55,358 nucleotides of DNA from Nitrosomonas halophila. Its GTDB lineage: Bacteria; Pseudomonadota; Gammaproteobacteria; Burkholderiales; Nitrosomonadaceae. Location: the NCBI RefSeq assembly GCF_900107165.1, contig NZ_FNOY01000015.1, positions 1-55,358 of the forward strand. The letters run 5' to 3'. Numbering within the stretch: the first letter of the stretch is position 1; the number at the start of each line of letters is the position of its first letter. The notes under the pieces were generated by a model. That model worked only from the letters and a program-made list of their open reading frames with translations, was not told where the DNA came from and ran no database searches. Shown piece by piece: positions 1-10,504 of the stretch. A program made the position numbers and the translations under genes.

Positions 1-156
1 GTGTTCCGCACCTCTTGGGAGAGTGTCTTTCGCTCGGTGGAGATGGCTGTGCAGTGGGGACGTGAGCACCGGGACCTTAGCGGTGTACGCGCCATTGGGA
101 TTGACGAAATCGCCTGGAAGAAGGGGCACAAGTATCTGACCTTGGTCTACCAAATC
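1..156 (+). pseudogene. ISL3-family transposase remnant
   Basis: The first ~52 codons read as the middle of an ISL3-family DDE transposase: a conserved GIDEIAWKKGHKY block carries the first catalytic Asp, followed by LTLVYQI. Homology stops at about position 156, where the reading frame runs into sequence belonging to the fic gene. The 5' part lies outside the window. ISL3 transposases are about 400 residues, so this is an internal fragment truncated on the right and not functional. The family is recognised from the motif; the exact junction is estimated to within about 10 bases. Confidence 0.75.
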
Positions 157-172
157 CCCAAAATACGATGCG

Positions 173-1489
173 TTGTTCCAAAATATCGTGCGCGACAGTC
201 CGAGCAGATATTTAGAACTGATCTCCATGACGATTCGGCCAGATCCCAAGGAAAACTATTATCACTGGGACAAACTTCGCCATTTGATACCACCAGATGG
301 GCTTACCTGCGAGGAATGGTGGTTTGCTGTCAAGACTGCTCGTATGGTGCAGTTCAAACCGATTCCACATGCGGATGCGCATGGAAAACCCTTTCGGTAT
401 ACACAACCAGATGTTGTGATGCGCTTGCTACACGAGATAACCCGTGATGCAAGTGGTGTTATACAGAGTAGCACGGCGATTACAAATCTACAGACTAAGG
501 ACGCGTATCTACTTAATTCCCTAATTGAAGAAGCAATTACTTCAAGCCAGCTTGAGGGGGCATCCACAACGCGAAAAGTTGCAAAGGAAATGATCCGCCA
601 AGGCAGAAAACCTAGAGACAACTCTGAAAGAATGATCATCAATAACTATCACGCAATGCAATTTATCAGCGATATGAAGGAGGAGAAGCTTACCCCTAAA
701 GTAATTTTTGAATTACACCGCTTGCTGACAACAGGCACGATGGCAAATCCTTCCATGGCAGGTAGACTGAGGAAAACCGATGACATCTATGTTGGAGATG
801 AGCGCGATACGACAATTTTGCATGTGCCGCCCATGGCAGCAGAACTAGAACAACGACTAGAAAACCTTTGTGAATTTGCCAACGACAATCAGATAACTGA
901 TTTTATACATCCTATTATAAAGGCCATTCTTCTGCACTTCATGCTTGCCTATGACCATCCATTTGAAGATGGCAACGGCCGCACCGCTCGGGCGCTGTTT
1001 TATTGGGGCATGCTTAACCAGGATTACTGGCTTATTGAATTTATCTCAATATCGCGAATAATCAAATTGGCTCCAGCTCAATATACACGCGCATACTTAT
1101 ACACGGAGACAGACGACAACGATGTCACTTACTTTGTCGCACATCAATTAAACGTAATCATTCGGGCGATTAATGATCTATATGAATACCTGGACAGAAA
1201 GTCTAAGGAACTGCGCTCAGCAGAATCTTTCTTAAAACAGTCCCCAAAATTACGCGCCGTATTGAATCATCGTCAAATCGCGTTGTTAAACAGGGCCCTA
1301 AAAAATCCTCAATCCGTATTTTCCATACAAGGTCATCGCAGCTCACACAACGTTGTTTATCAAACGGCTAGAATGGATTTATTAGACTTGGCCAACCTTG
1401 ATCTTTTGGTTAAGGAAAAAATTGGAAAGGGATTTCTTTTTACCGTACCAGTTAATCTCAAGAACAAACTGGAAAAATTTGGAAATTGA
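173..1489 (+). CDS. Fic-domain protein (AMPylase/nucleotidyltransferase), 5' end disrupted
   Basis: The product is a Fic family protein, expected to transfer AMP or another nucleotide to target proteins. The catalytic loop HPFEDGNGRTAR lies near residues 262-273. An N-terminal inhibitory helix of the (S/T)xxxE(G/N) type, SSQLEG, lies near residue 125, which suggests a self-inhibited class II enzyme; a C-terminal winged-helix-like region follows. An in-frame ISL3 transposase fragment abuts the 5' end, and sequence resembling the native N-terminus runs back to about position 158, so the true start appears lost. Possible starts are TTG at 173 or ATG at 227. Relatives usually carry some 20 more N-terminal residues. 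No antitoxin gene is visible beside it. Confidence 0.85.
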   Translation: MFQNIVRDSPSRYLELISMTIRPDPKENYYHWDKLRHLIPPDGLTCEEWWFAVKTARMVQFKPIPHADAHGKPFRYTQPDVVMRLLHEITRDASGVIQSSTAITNLQTKDAYLLNSLIEEAITSSQLEGASTTRKVAKEMIRQGRKPRDNSERMIINNYHAMQFISDMKEEKLTPKVIFELHRLLTTGTMANPSMAGRLRKTDDIYVGDERDTTILHVPPMAAELEQRLENLCEFANDNQITDFIHPIIKAILLHFMLAYDHPFEDGNGRTARALFYWGMLNQDYWLIEFISISRIIKLAPAQYTRAYLYTETDDNDVTYFVAHQLNVIIRAINDLYEYLDRKSKELRSAESFLKQSPKLRAVLNHRQIALLNRALKNPQSVFSIQGHRSSHNVVYQTARMDLLDLANLDLLVKEKIGKGFLFTVPVNLKNKLEKFGN

Positions 1490-1491
1490 AT

Positions 1492-1654
1492 TAGGAGCCG
1501 TGAAGGAATAAGTGTGACAATTGGGCGCGTCTGGCGGGATGCAATGCAAGGCGAGAGGAGGAGTCATAGCAAGGCTATGGCGACGACGAGTAACGCCGCA
1601 GTGCGCCCGCCAGATGCGATCCAAGTGTTGCAGTTATTTATGAGCGACTCCTTA
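1492..1654. repeat. MITE-like element, family 1, copy A
   Basis: A 163-bp non-coding element with imperfect terminal inverted repeats (GGAGCCGTGAAGGAATAA at the left; the right end reads TTATTTATGAGCGACTCCT), flanked by TA on both sides. Near-identical copies lie at 5652-5814 (same orientation) and 34877-35040 (inverted). The TA flanks match the target preference of IS630/Tc1-type transposases, but no such transposase is in the window. Confidence 0.85.
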
Positions 1655-1844
1655 TTAGAGCAATCTCCTTGACGTCCATTGCTCTGCGGTGGTGATCGAA
1701 CACAACCCCGACGTCATGGCCAGGCCTCGTAGCGGGGGGTATAATTAGCGCATTGCACATTAAAAACAACGCGTTACCATGACTTATTCATACAAACAAC
1801 ATTTCCCCCCTGATCTGCCTCATTTGGCAATTTAAATTCTAAGA

Positions 1845-2030
1845 GATGCCCTATAGTGAACACCGAAATGCGCGCTGATTTCGGGCATGGAGTAGGCGTC
1901 TGGCAGATATGCCTGCCACATTTCTGTCCTGCTGGTATCGCTTGACGAAAGTATCATCTCCCAACAACACTTTTGATGAAGCGTCAGCAAGATACGCATG
2001 CATCACATAGACGCTTTCTGACTAGCCGGT
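1845..2030 (-). pseudogene. REP-associated (RayT/Y1) transposase C-terminal relic
   Basis: Read on the minus strand, one frame gives a segment with LADASSKVLLGDDTFVKRY and, after a frameshift, another frame gives YSMPEISAHFGVHY. These resemble the C-terminal part of REP-associated tyrosine transposases, which end in a small helix-turn-helix segment. No start codon or continuous frame remains, so this is a degraded relic. REP-like palindromes elsewhere in the window (4162, 5597, 40798-40886) fit with such a transposase once having been active here. The rest of 1655-2110 shows no gene; its last part should hold the exbB promoter. Confidence 0.55.
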
Positions 2031-2110
2031 ATCAATTAGTGGCTTAAGTTCAAGGCAACGGCCGTTTCAAATCACACGCTATAAAAACAGACTTAATCTG
2101 GAGTTTATGA

Positions 2111-2758
2111 ATGGAATACCTTAACCAAGCCTGGATCATGTTAGAACTGGGCGGAATCATTATTCTGCCGCTATCTTTGCTGGGTGTCATTGCGCTAGCG
2201 ATAATGCTCGAAAAAGCATTTGTTTACTGGCGCTTCGCTCGTCTCTCAAACGATTTATTGAATCTCATCGAAACCTATGGTTTCAAGTGGGAAGACCTGG
2301 AAAAAATCCTGTCAGGACTGGATAAACGCCACTATTACAAACGCTTCTTTGAAGTGGTGATTTCCAATCGGCACCAACCATCCTGGTGGACCGAATCACG
2401 CGCAGCGGATGAAGCCCAGCTCATTGAAAGTTCACTCGCCCGCCGACTCTGGGCACTGGAAACAATCGTGACAGCCGCGCCGCTACTAGGGCTAGTGGGA
2501 ACCGTTGTCGGCATGATGCGCGCCTTTCAAGTTATCGGCAGTGAAGGCATTGTCAACCCGACCGCAGTGACAGGCGGTGTTGCCGAGGCATTGATTGCAA
2601 CCGTTATTGGTCTGATTATTGCTTTGGTTGCGTTGTTTGGATTCAATTACTTCTCACGTCTGCAATCACTAACGATGGATGAAATGGAACGTCTCGGCAC
2701 GCGCCTGATCGATCATATTCGGCTGGATCAGAAGGAAGACACCCATGAAACTGCGTAA
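2111..2758 (+). CDS. exbB: MotA/TolQ/ExbB proton-channel family protein
   Basis: An inner-membrane proton-channel subunit that, with ExbD, powers TonB-type transport across the outer membrane. The 215-residue protein has an N-terminal membrane segment (about residues 15-35) and two further ones (about 118-140 and 155-180). The conserved block between these, with APLLGLVGTVVGMM and VTGGVAEALIATVIGL, is typical of the family. It starts an operon with exbD (14-nt overlap) and a proline-rich TonB-like gene. Length is normal for ExbB. TolQ is less likely because tolA, tolB and pal are absent. Confidence 0.9.
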   Translation: MEYLNQAWIMLELGGIIILPLSLLGVIALAIMLEKAFVYWRFARLSNDLLNLIETYGFKWEDLEKILSGLDKRHYYKRFFEVVISNRHQPSWWTESRAADEAQLIESSLARRLWALETIVTAAPLLGLVGTVVGMMRAFQVIGSEGIVNPTAVTGGVAEALIATVIGLIIALVALFGFNYFSRLQSLTMDEMERLGTRLIDHIRLDQKEDTHETA

Positions 2759-3146
2759 ACCCAGGACACCCCGAAAAGGTTATATTCAGATTATTCCCAT
2801 GATTGATGTCATGTTTTTTCTGCTCGCAACATTTATGCTGGCTTCGTTATCCATGCAGAAGCTGGATTCTCTGCAAGTCAGCTTACCCGAAGGCCAAGCC
2901 GAGAAACTTAGTGCCGAAAAACCGGTGACTCTAACACTGACCAAGGATAGTGAAATTTTTATCAACAAAGAATCCGTTACCCTCGACACTCTGGCTACCA
3001 CACTCAAACCGCTGCTTCAAGATGCCAAGCAAAAATTGATCATATCGGCGGATAACGAAGCGCCACAAGGTATTGTGGTTCAGGCGATGCTCCGGGCGCG
3101 GGGTGCGGGCGTGCAGCATTTTCTGATCGCGGTTCGGCATAAATAA
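2745..3146 (+). CDS. exbD: ExbD/TolR biopolymer transport protein
   Basis: Partner of ExbB: one membrane helix and a periplasmic domain. The 133-residue product has the conserved IPMIDVMFFLLATFML segment near residues 18-35, whose Asp is the likely proton-carrying residue. A periplasmic domain follows, ending in a typical ExbD fold (MLRARGAGVQHFLIAV). The start overlaps exbB by 14 nt, implying translational coupling. It probably energises the TonB-dependent receptor encoded at 28110-30293 among others. Confidence 0.9.
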   Translation: MKLRKPRTPRKGYIQIIPMIDVMFFLLATFMLASLSMQKLDSLQVSLPEGQAEKLSAEKPVTLTLTKDSEIFINKESVTLDTLATTLKPLLQDAKQKLIISADNEAPQGIVVQAMLRARGAGVQHFLIAVRHK

Positions 3147-3184
3147 TTACCATACCCCTTAATAGCTTGGAAGAGTTCGTAGCG

Positions 3185-4084
3185 ATGAATAGCTCCAGAT
3201 CAAAGGAAATTCAGCTCTGGTGGCCGCTGCCGCTGGCTGCGCTACTTTGGCTGATCATGATCTGGGTGTTCGGTTTTTTCCTGACGGAGCCCGAAATTGC
3301 AGTCAATATTGCTATCCCTGATGCAATAGAAGCGGAATTTCTGGAGCTTCCGGAACTCGTACAGCCACAGAAACCTGTCCCACCACCACGCAAAGGCATC
3401 GAGACGCACCCCCAGAATGAAGCGCAGCAAGCAAAAACAGCACCGGACCGGCTCAAGCCGCCGCTGCCGCTTCCGCGCCCCCCCACCCCACCCAAGCCGT
3501 CGCTACCTGACAGACAAAATGCGATTGAAACCACAAAAGTTACGCCACCTAAGGAAGTAATCAGAAGCGAGGTTCCACAAAAAGAGAAAGTCGCCCCACC
3601 GGCGGCCGATCTATCGGAGTATATCAATCAGAGAAGAGCGCAACGTAGTCGTTTGACCGGTATTCCTGATGGGTTTGAGAACAACAAAAATATCAACCCG
3701 AAACCACAGCCGTCGGAGGAAGAGATCAGAATGGCGAAAGTCAAACGCAACCTGCAAATGCCCGGCACCAGCGGCGTTTTTCAGATTCTCAAAATTGGCC
3801 CACGCTATGCACAGTTTTCATTTCGCGCCTGGACAACCGGCGGCGGCAATCCACGGCGAGAACTAATTGAAGTAGAAGCCGGGCCGGACGGCGACATTCA
3901 GCGAGCAATCATCCGTAGAATGATCCAACTCATTCGTCAGTATCATCAGGATGACTTTAACTGGGAGTCAGATCGCCTTAATCGCGTCGTTGTCCTGTCC
4001 GCACGCCCAGGAGATAACGAGGGGCTTGAATATTTTTTAATGCGCGAGTTCTTTGGAGAACCTATCCCACCTTATTTGCGCTAA
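3185..4084 (+). CDS. TonB-like energy transducer, proline-rich
   Basis: About 300 residues: a single N-terminal membrane anchor (about residues 15-36), then a long proline- and lysine-rich periplasmic spacer (about 50-150) and a C-terminal globular domain of ~110 residues. This architecture and its position directly after exbBD identify it as a TonB-like energy transducer. The C-terminal domain is not an obvious canonical TonB_C domain, so the receptor-contact surface may be divergent. ATG at 3185 was chosen because a GGAAGAG ribosome-binding site precedes it at suitable distance; an upstream TTG at 3167 is possible. Confidence 0.75.
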   Translation: MNSSRSKEIQLWWPLPLAALLWLIMIWVFGFFLTEPEIAVNIAIPDAIEAEFLELPELVQPQKPVPPPRKGIETHPQNEAQQAKTAPDRLKPPLPLPRPPTPPKPSLPDRQNAIETTKVTPPKEVIRSEVPQKEKVAPPAADLSEYINQRRAQRSRLTGIPDGFENNKNINPKPQPSEEEIRMAKVKRNLQMPGTSGVFQILKIGPRYAQFSFRAWTTGGGNPRRELIEVEAGPDGDIQRAIIRRMIQLIRQYHQDDFNWESDRLNRVVVLSARPGDNEGLEYFLMREFFGEPIPPYLR

Positions 4085-4161
4085 GGGCTCGTTAATGCAA
4101 ACGCAGGATTAAACCAAACTCTCTGATCACCACCAACCAATCGCTTTGCATAACAGAAACC

Positions 4162-4181
4162 GGTGCACGAGTGCACCCTAC
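4162..4181. repeat. REP-like palindrome in a gene-free stretch (4085-4489)
   Basis: GGTGCACGAGTGCACCCTAC, a variant of a dispersed palindrome also seen at 5597-5614 and 40798-40886, with a partial form near 26066. Just downstream of the tonB-like stop codon, 4085-4096 (GGGCTCGTTAAT) matches one end of the palindromic element at 36035-36087. Nothing else in 4085-4489 could be identified; the short minus-strand open frames there have no recognisable product. Confidence 0.6.
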
Positions 4182-4489
4182 GCTTGTGGCAGCAAAAATT
4201 TTTGTTCGAATCACCGCACAGCTACGCTCACCGTCGTATAATGGACACCGTTCTCCGTCGTGGTGCAGGCGCACCGGATAGGTGAGCCCGCGCCATTGCC
4301 TCTACTGCCCACACCGTTCAATTGGCGGACACCTTGGATCAGATTTCCGTCGCCCGTTTCCACAAGCAGGTGATAAGTGGTTGAGCATCTGACAACAAAC
4401 ATGGACGTTCCAGCTGAAGTGGACGCAAACATCGCCGATAAACGCTATGTGTTATACCTGATCAACAGACGTATTTATTTAACATTTTA

Positions 4490-4503
4490 TTGATCTTAAT
4501 CAA
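4490..4503 (+). promoter_or_regulatory. FNR/NNR-type box
   Basis: TTGATCTTAATCAA is a perfect match to the TTGAT-N4-ATCAA consensus bound by FNR/ANR/NnrR-type regulators. It is centred about 66 bp upstream of the ATG at 4563, which leaves room for a class II activated promoter. This suggests that the small membrane protein gene downstream responds to low oxygen or nitric oxide. The match is seen; the regulator and response are inferred. Confidence 0.65.
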
Positions 4504-4562
4504 TAAATCTCACCTTTCTTTGGTTCACGATTTAGCTCCGACTGTCACATAATGTGGAGGTA

Positions 4563-4679
4563 ATGATGAACATGCTAGAGAAAGAAGATGCTGAAACATT
4601 TAAAGATTTGGGTTGGAATTTTGCATTCATAGTCGCCGTAGCGGTGGCTTTGATTGTCATGTCTGTATACTTTTCGTAA
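4563..4679 (+). CDS. 38-residue single-span membrane protein
   Basis: A short frame, ATG at 4563 (a second ATG follows at 4566), preceded by a strong ribosome-binding site (TGGAGGTAATG). It encodes an acidic N-terminal stretch (EKEDAETFKDLGWN) followed by one hydrophobic helix of about 19 residues. The perfect FNR-type box upstream and the clean translation signal argue that it is real. Small single-span proteins of this kind often belong to respiratory oxidases or stress complexes (CcoQ or CydX are examples), but no family was recognised and no oxidase gene is nearby. No function is assigned. Confidence 0.65.
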   Translation: MMNMLEKEDAETFKDLGWNFAFIVAVAVALIVMSVYFS

Positions 4680-4741
4680 GCGGCTGGTCGACAAAAAAAG
4701 CTGGGGGTTGCTATGCTTGAATTTAAGCGCTCCAGCGAACA

Positions 4742-4766
4742 AGCCACCGGCTGAAAGCCGGTGGCT
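4742..4766. terminator. Perfect 11-bp hairpin (possible terminator or IS end)
   Basis: AGCCACCGGCT, loop GAA, AGCCGGTGGCT: an 11-bp perfect stem 63 bp after the small membrane protein gene. No T-run follows on either strand, so it may be a weak terminator. It also resembles the hairpins at ends of IS200/IS605-type elements. Nothing recognisable occupies 4767-4937. Confidence 0.5.
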
Positions 4767-4937
4767 GTATGTAATAAGTTACCGTTTAAAGCCTCATCAA
4801 AGCTAAAGGAGGCACCCGGGCGCCTCGCCAATCTTCGCCGCCAAACCGCGTCCAAAATATTTCCACAGAATGAATCGCTCAGCTTCGGCTGCCCAGATCC
4901 CTCTGATGCGGGTAGTGGCTGGTAAATTCCGAAGTCT

Positions 4938-5342
4938 TCAGTCAGGTTTTACGGCCATTCTGCCACTGCCAAGGAAGAATACTGCAAGTCCCGTAAGCAG
5001 GAAGAAAGCCTGCAGCTCAAGCCCATATCCACCATGATCGGTTAATGTAAATAAGTGGCTGCGGTGTACCAGCACTATTGCAAAAATCATATTGCCAAAA
5101 ACAAGCAAACCGCCCAGCCGGGAATATATTCCGAGGATGATCATCAGCGGTGCAATGACTTCCCCAAGATAAACCCCGTAAGCCAAAGCCTGCGGCAAAT
5201 TCATGCCAGTCAGCTGTTTGCTGATAAAATCGAGAGAAGCTGGGTTGAGTATCTTATTGACACCATGAAACAACATCAGTACGCCTACGCTGAGGCGCAG
5301 GGTCAATTTACCCAAGCTATCGCTTTGGAACGGAAGACTCAT
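4938..5342 (-). CDS. DoxX-family membrane protein
   Basis: A 134-residue protein with four predicted membrane helices and the conserved DoxX features: an early LRLSVGVLMLFHGVNKI helix and a YGVYLGEVIAPLMIILG segment. DoxX proteins are small integral membrane proteins linked in some bacteria to thiol or oxidative stress; the role here is unknown. An AAGGAGAT ribosome-binding site precedes the start at 5342. It is transcribed alone, flanked by repeats. Confidence 0.85.
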   Translation of the reverse strand: MSLPFQSDSLGKLTLRLSVGVLMLFHGVNKILNPASLDFISKQLTGMNLPQALAYGVYLGEVIAPLMIILGIYSRLGGLLVFGNMIFAIVLVHRSHLFTLTDHGGYGLELQAFFLLTGLAVFFLGSGRMAVKPD

Positions 5343-5596
5343 AATATTATCTCCTTAAACTAATGTGCCCGAATATATCAATGCCAATCGTTACAATCCT
5401 CGGTGATACGACCCGCCTGAATTTAAGGGGACCCAGCATGCGATTTCGCCACCTGAAGCCTACCTGTCCCTATACATACAAATTCCCGGAGATTATACGC
5501 ATTTACCCGCGCCGGGACACATGCGCATCATTCACGCAGCGGACAAATGCGATACCAGACTTTTTCCCGGCCACTGCAATTTAATATCAGCCGAAT

Positions 5597-5614
5597 GGTG
5601 CGCAAGCGCACCCT
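5597..5614. repeat. REP-like palindrome
   Basis: GGTGCGCAAGCGCACCCT, the same short palindrome found at 4162 (variant) and 40867. It lies in the gene-free stretch 5343-5884, which otherwise holds the DoxX promoter and a MITE. Confidence 0.6.
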
Positions 5615-5651
5615 TGATTCCAGGCTCCAAACAGCTTCTCAGGATCGTCCT

Positions 5652-5814
5652 TAGGAGCCGTGAAGGAATAAGTGTGACAATTGGGCGCGCCTGGTGGGAT
5701 GCAATGCAAGGCGAGAGGAGGAGTCATAGCAAGGCTATCGCGACGACGAGTAACGCCGCAGTGCGCCCGCCAGATGCGATCCAACTGTTACAGTTATTTA
5801 TGAGCGACTCCTTA
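5652..5814. repeat. MITE-like element, family 1, copy B
   Basis: Second copy of the 163-bp element at 1492-1654, in the same orientation and differing by only a few bases. It is flanked by TA on both sides and sits between DoxX and queA, ending about 70 bp upstream of the queA start. It could influence queA transcription, although a TATAAT lies further downstream near 5872. Confidence 0.85.
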
Positions 5815-5884
5815 GCATCGCTATGATGCCCAATGAATAAGAATGGTTAGCGAAAAAGGCTGCGCCATCGGTATAATTCGCGGC

Positions 5885-8001
<2,117 letters not shown>

Positions 8002-8071
8002 AACTTCATGTTAGAATATACGACACTTCGCTTTTATCTTTGTTATTTTCAACCCCGAGGAGGGAATTGCC

Positions 8072-8548
8072 ATGTTTATAAATGAAGCCTTCGCCCAAGC
8101 CGCCGGTGGTGCGGCTCAGCCCGAACCGACTCTGATGAGTTTTCTGCCGCTGATCGGTATTCTCGTCATTTTCTACTTTTTGTTGATTCGCCCGCAAACC
8201 AAACGTGCAAAAGAACAAAAACAAATGCGCGATGCATTGCAAAAAGGCGATGAAATCATCATTGCCGGCGGTGAGTTGGGACGGGTCACGAGCGTGGGAG
8301 AAAATTATATCACCATGGAAATTGCCCCCGATCTTGAAATCACTGTCCTCAAGACAGCCGTTCAAACCCTGCTGCCCAAAGGCACGCTGAGAACCATCGA
8401 CACCGGCAAAAGCAATCGCGCGCTCAAAGCCACCAAGCAGCAGAAAACGCAAGAGTCTCAAAAAGATCAGCCTGAAGAAAACAGGCCTGAAGCGGATACG
8501 ACCGACTCTGCCAGCGAAACCACCAAACAAGACAGCGAAAAAAACTGA
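8072..8548 (+). CDS. yajC: Preprotein translocase accessory subunit YajC
   Basis: Small inner-membrane partner of SecDF. One membrane helix (about residues 25-43, FLPLIGILVIFYFLLIRPQ) is followed by the conserved cytoplasmic domain. The protein has 158 residues against the usual ~110: the extra C-terminal ~45 residues are highly charged (K, E, Q, D rich), low-complexity sequence with no known role. A GAGGAGGGA ribosome-binding site precedes the ATG. A strong hairpin separates it from secD. Confidence 0.95.
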   Translation: MFINEAFAQAAGGAAQPEPTLMSFLPLIGILVIFYFLLIRPQTKRAKEQKQMRDALQKGDEIIIAGGELGRVTSVGENYITMEIAPDLEITVLKTAVQTLLPKGTLRTIDTGKSNRALKATKQQKTQESQKDQPEENRPEADTTDSASETTKQDSEKN

Positions 8549-8574
8549 TTGTTACCGCTTTGCCATACCTTGAC

Positions 8575-8614
8575 GCCGCCAAAATCCTGCCAGGACTTTA
8601 GCGGCTGTTTTTTC
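8575..8614 (+). terminator. Intrinsic terminator/attenuator between yajC and secD
   Basis: Near-perfect 15-bp inverted repeat (8575-8589 and 8591-8605, two mismatches, tight loop) followed by TGTTTTTTCTT. This is a good rho-independent terminator inside an otherwise continuous yajC-secD-secF arrangement. It may attenuate secDF expression or end the queA-tgt-yajC transcript. Confidence 0.7.
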
Positions 8615-8634
8615 TTCCGAACACACTGGTCATC

Positions 8635-10476
8635 ATGAATCGCTACCCCCTTTGGAAATATCTCATCATCGCGGTTTCGCTCCTGTTTGGGTTGCTGTAC
8701 ACCTTGCCCAATTTTTTCGGTGAATCGCCTGCCATTCAGATTTCTCCGCTGCGCGCCAGCGCGCAGGCCGATGCAGTGCTATTGCAACAGATCGAGCAAA
8801 CGCTGGCCCGGCATCATCTGCCGTTCAGCGGCACGTTGCTGGAAGCCAGCGGCATCAAGATCCGTTTCGCCGATACCGACACCCAGATCAAGGCCCGGGA
8901 CGTACTGGAGTCCGAGATTGGCAACGATTTCATCGTCGCTCTCAACCTGTTGCCCAATTCTCCCGAGTGGATGAACCGTATCGGTGCGCTGCCCATGTAC
9001 CTGGGGCTGGATCTGCGCGGTGGCGTGCATTTCATGCTGCAGGTGGATATGGATGGCGCGCTCTTGAAATCGCTCGATCGTTACAGTTCCGATCTGCGCA
9101 GTACACTGCGCGAACAGCGAATTCCTTCGGCAGGGATCGACCGGGATGGCGATCAAATCGTGATCAAATTCCGCAATACCCAGACACGGGATAGGGCCAT
9201 TGCCGAGCTCAGTAAAACTTTTGTCGACCTGGATTTGCGAACCATCGATACGGCCGATGATTTTCACTTGCAAGTCGCCATCAAGCCGGATGTGCATAAG
9301 CGTATGCAAACAGCCGCCTTGCAGCAGAACATTACCACCCTGCGCAACCGGGTCAATGAACTCGGAGTCGCGGAGCCGATTATCCAGCAAGCCGGCACCG
9401 ATCGGGTAATCGTTCAGTTACCGGGCGTGCAGGATACGGCCAAAGCCAAGGATATTCTGGGACGCACCGCGACACTGGAAATTCGCATGGTGGATGACGA
9501 AAGCGATATCGAGGCTGCCCTGCGCGGCCAGCCACCGTTCGGCACCGAGCTTTTCACCGAACGTGGCGGCGGCCCCTTGCTGGTCAAAAAACAGGTCTTG
9601 CTGACGGGTGACCGCATCACGGACGCCCAGCCGGGATTCGATCAGGACAGCCAGCCCGCCGTCCATGTCACTCTGGACAGCAATGGCGCCCGGATTTTCA
9701 AGCAGCTGACACGGCAAAATGTTGGCAAGCGCATGGCCATTCTGCTGGTCGAGAAACATCTGACCGAAGTGGTCACCGCACCGGTCATTCGTGAAGAAAT
9801 TGGCGGCGGACGTGTCCAGATCAGCGGGCGCATGAGCAGCACCGAGGCGCGCGACGTCGCCTTGCTGTTGCGCGCCGGCGCGCTGGCAGCGCCGATGGAA
9901 ATCATCGAAGAACGTACCGTCGGGCCCAGCCTGGGTGCCGAGAACATCTCCCGAGGATTCAACTCGACACTGTATGGCTTCCTGGCCGTTGCCCTGTTCA
10001 TCGCGATCTACTACATGGCTTTTGGCGCGATCTCCGTAACGGCGCTGTCGGTCAACCTGCTGCTGCTGATCGGCCTGCTGTCGATTCTGCAAGCGACTTT
10101 GACCCTGCCCGGCATGGCGGCCATCGCGCTGACAGTCGGGATGGCGATCGACGCCAATGTCCTGATCAACGAACGCATACGCGACGAAATCCGTAACGGG
10201 ATTTCGCCGCAGGCCGCCATCCATGCCGGGTATGAACGCGCGCTGGGCACCATTCTGGATTCAAACATCACCACGCTGATCGCGGGGATCGCCCTGTTTG
10301 CATTCGGCTCTGGACCGGTCAAGGGGTTTGCGGTCGTGCTCTGTCTGGGGATTCTGACATCGGTCTTCAGCGCGACCATGGTTTCGCGCGGCATGGTCAA
10401 CTTGCTTTACGGCAACCGCAAACTGAGTCGGGTACCCATCGGCTCGGTGTGGAAACCCAAACGTAGCAAGCGTTGA
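8635..10476 (+). CDS. secD: Protein translocase subunit SecD
   Basis: Inner-membrane proton-driven motor that helps pull proteins out of SecYEG on the periplasmic side. The 613-residue product has an N-terminal helix, the family motif GLDLRGGVHF near residue 125, a large periplasmic region, and a C-terminal block of five helices with GMAIDANVLINERIRDE (about 502-518). Length and order with secF are typical of proteobacteria. Confidence 0.97.
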   Translation: MNRYPLWKYLIIAVSLLFGLLYTLPNFFGESPAIQISPLRASAQADAVLLQQIEQTLARHHLPFSGTLLEASGIKIRFADTDTQIKARDVLESEIGNDFIVALNLLPNSPEWMNRIGALPMYLGLDLRGGVHFMLQVDMDGALLKSLDRYSSDLRSTLREQRIPSAGIDRDGDQIVIKFRNTQTRDRAIAELSKTFVDLDLRTIDTADDFHLQVAIKPDVHKRMQTAALQQNITTLRNRVNELGVAEPIIQQAGTDRVIVQLPGVQDTAKAKDILGRTATLEIRMVDDESDIEAALRGQPPFGTELFTERGGGPLLVKKQVLLTGDRITDAQPGFDQDSQPAVHVTLDSNGARIFKQLTRQNVGKRMAILLVEKHLTEVVTAPVIREEIGGGRVQISGRMSSTEARDVALLLRAGALAAPMEIIEERTVGPSLGAENISRGFNSTLYGFLAVALFIAIYYMAFGAISVTALSVNLLLLIGLLSILQATLTLPGMAAIALTVGMAIDANVLINERIRDEIRNGISPQAAIHAGYERALGTILDSNITTLIAGIALFAFGSGPVKGFAVVLCLGILTSVFSATMVSRGMVNLLYGNRKLSRVPIGSVWKPKRSKR

Positions 10477-10504
10477 GCAACCATTTACCTGAGACTGAAT
10501 AGAC

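Noticed and set aside
1686..1725. A short stretch reading AVVIEHNPDVM, like the C-terminal part of UvrA
   Set aside because: Only about 11 residues match, no continuous frame surrounds it, and chance or a very decayed fragment cannot be told apart.
4211..4432. Minus-strand frame of 73 residues between the tonB-like gene and the FNR box
   Set aside because: No ribosome-binding site, no family, and it overlaps a REP-like repeat region; coding not supported.
5521..5826. Frames MDRIWRAHCGVTRRR repeated near 1382 and 5587
   Set aside because: They are produced by copies of MITE family 1, not by conserved proteins.
9418..10224. 268-residue minus-strand frame opposite secD
   Set aside because: Antisense to a certain gene; Gln/Asp/Arg-rich composition typical of a reversed GC-rich coding strand.
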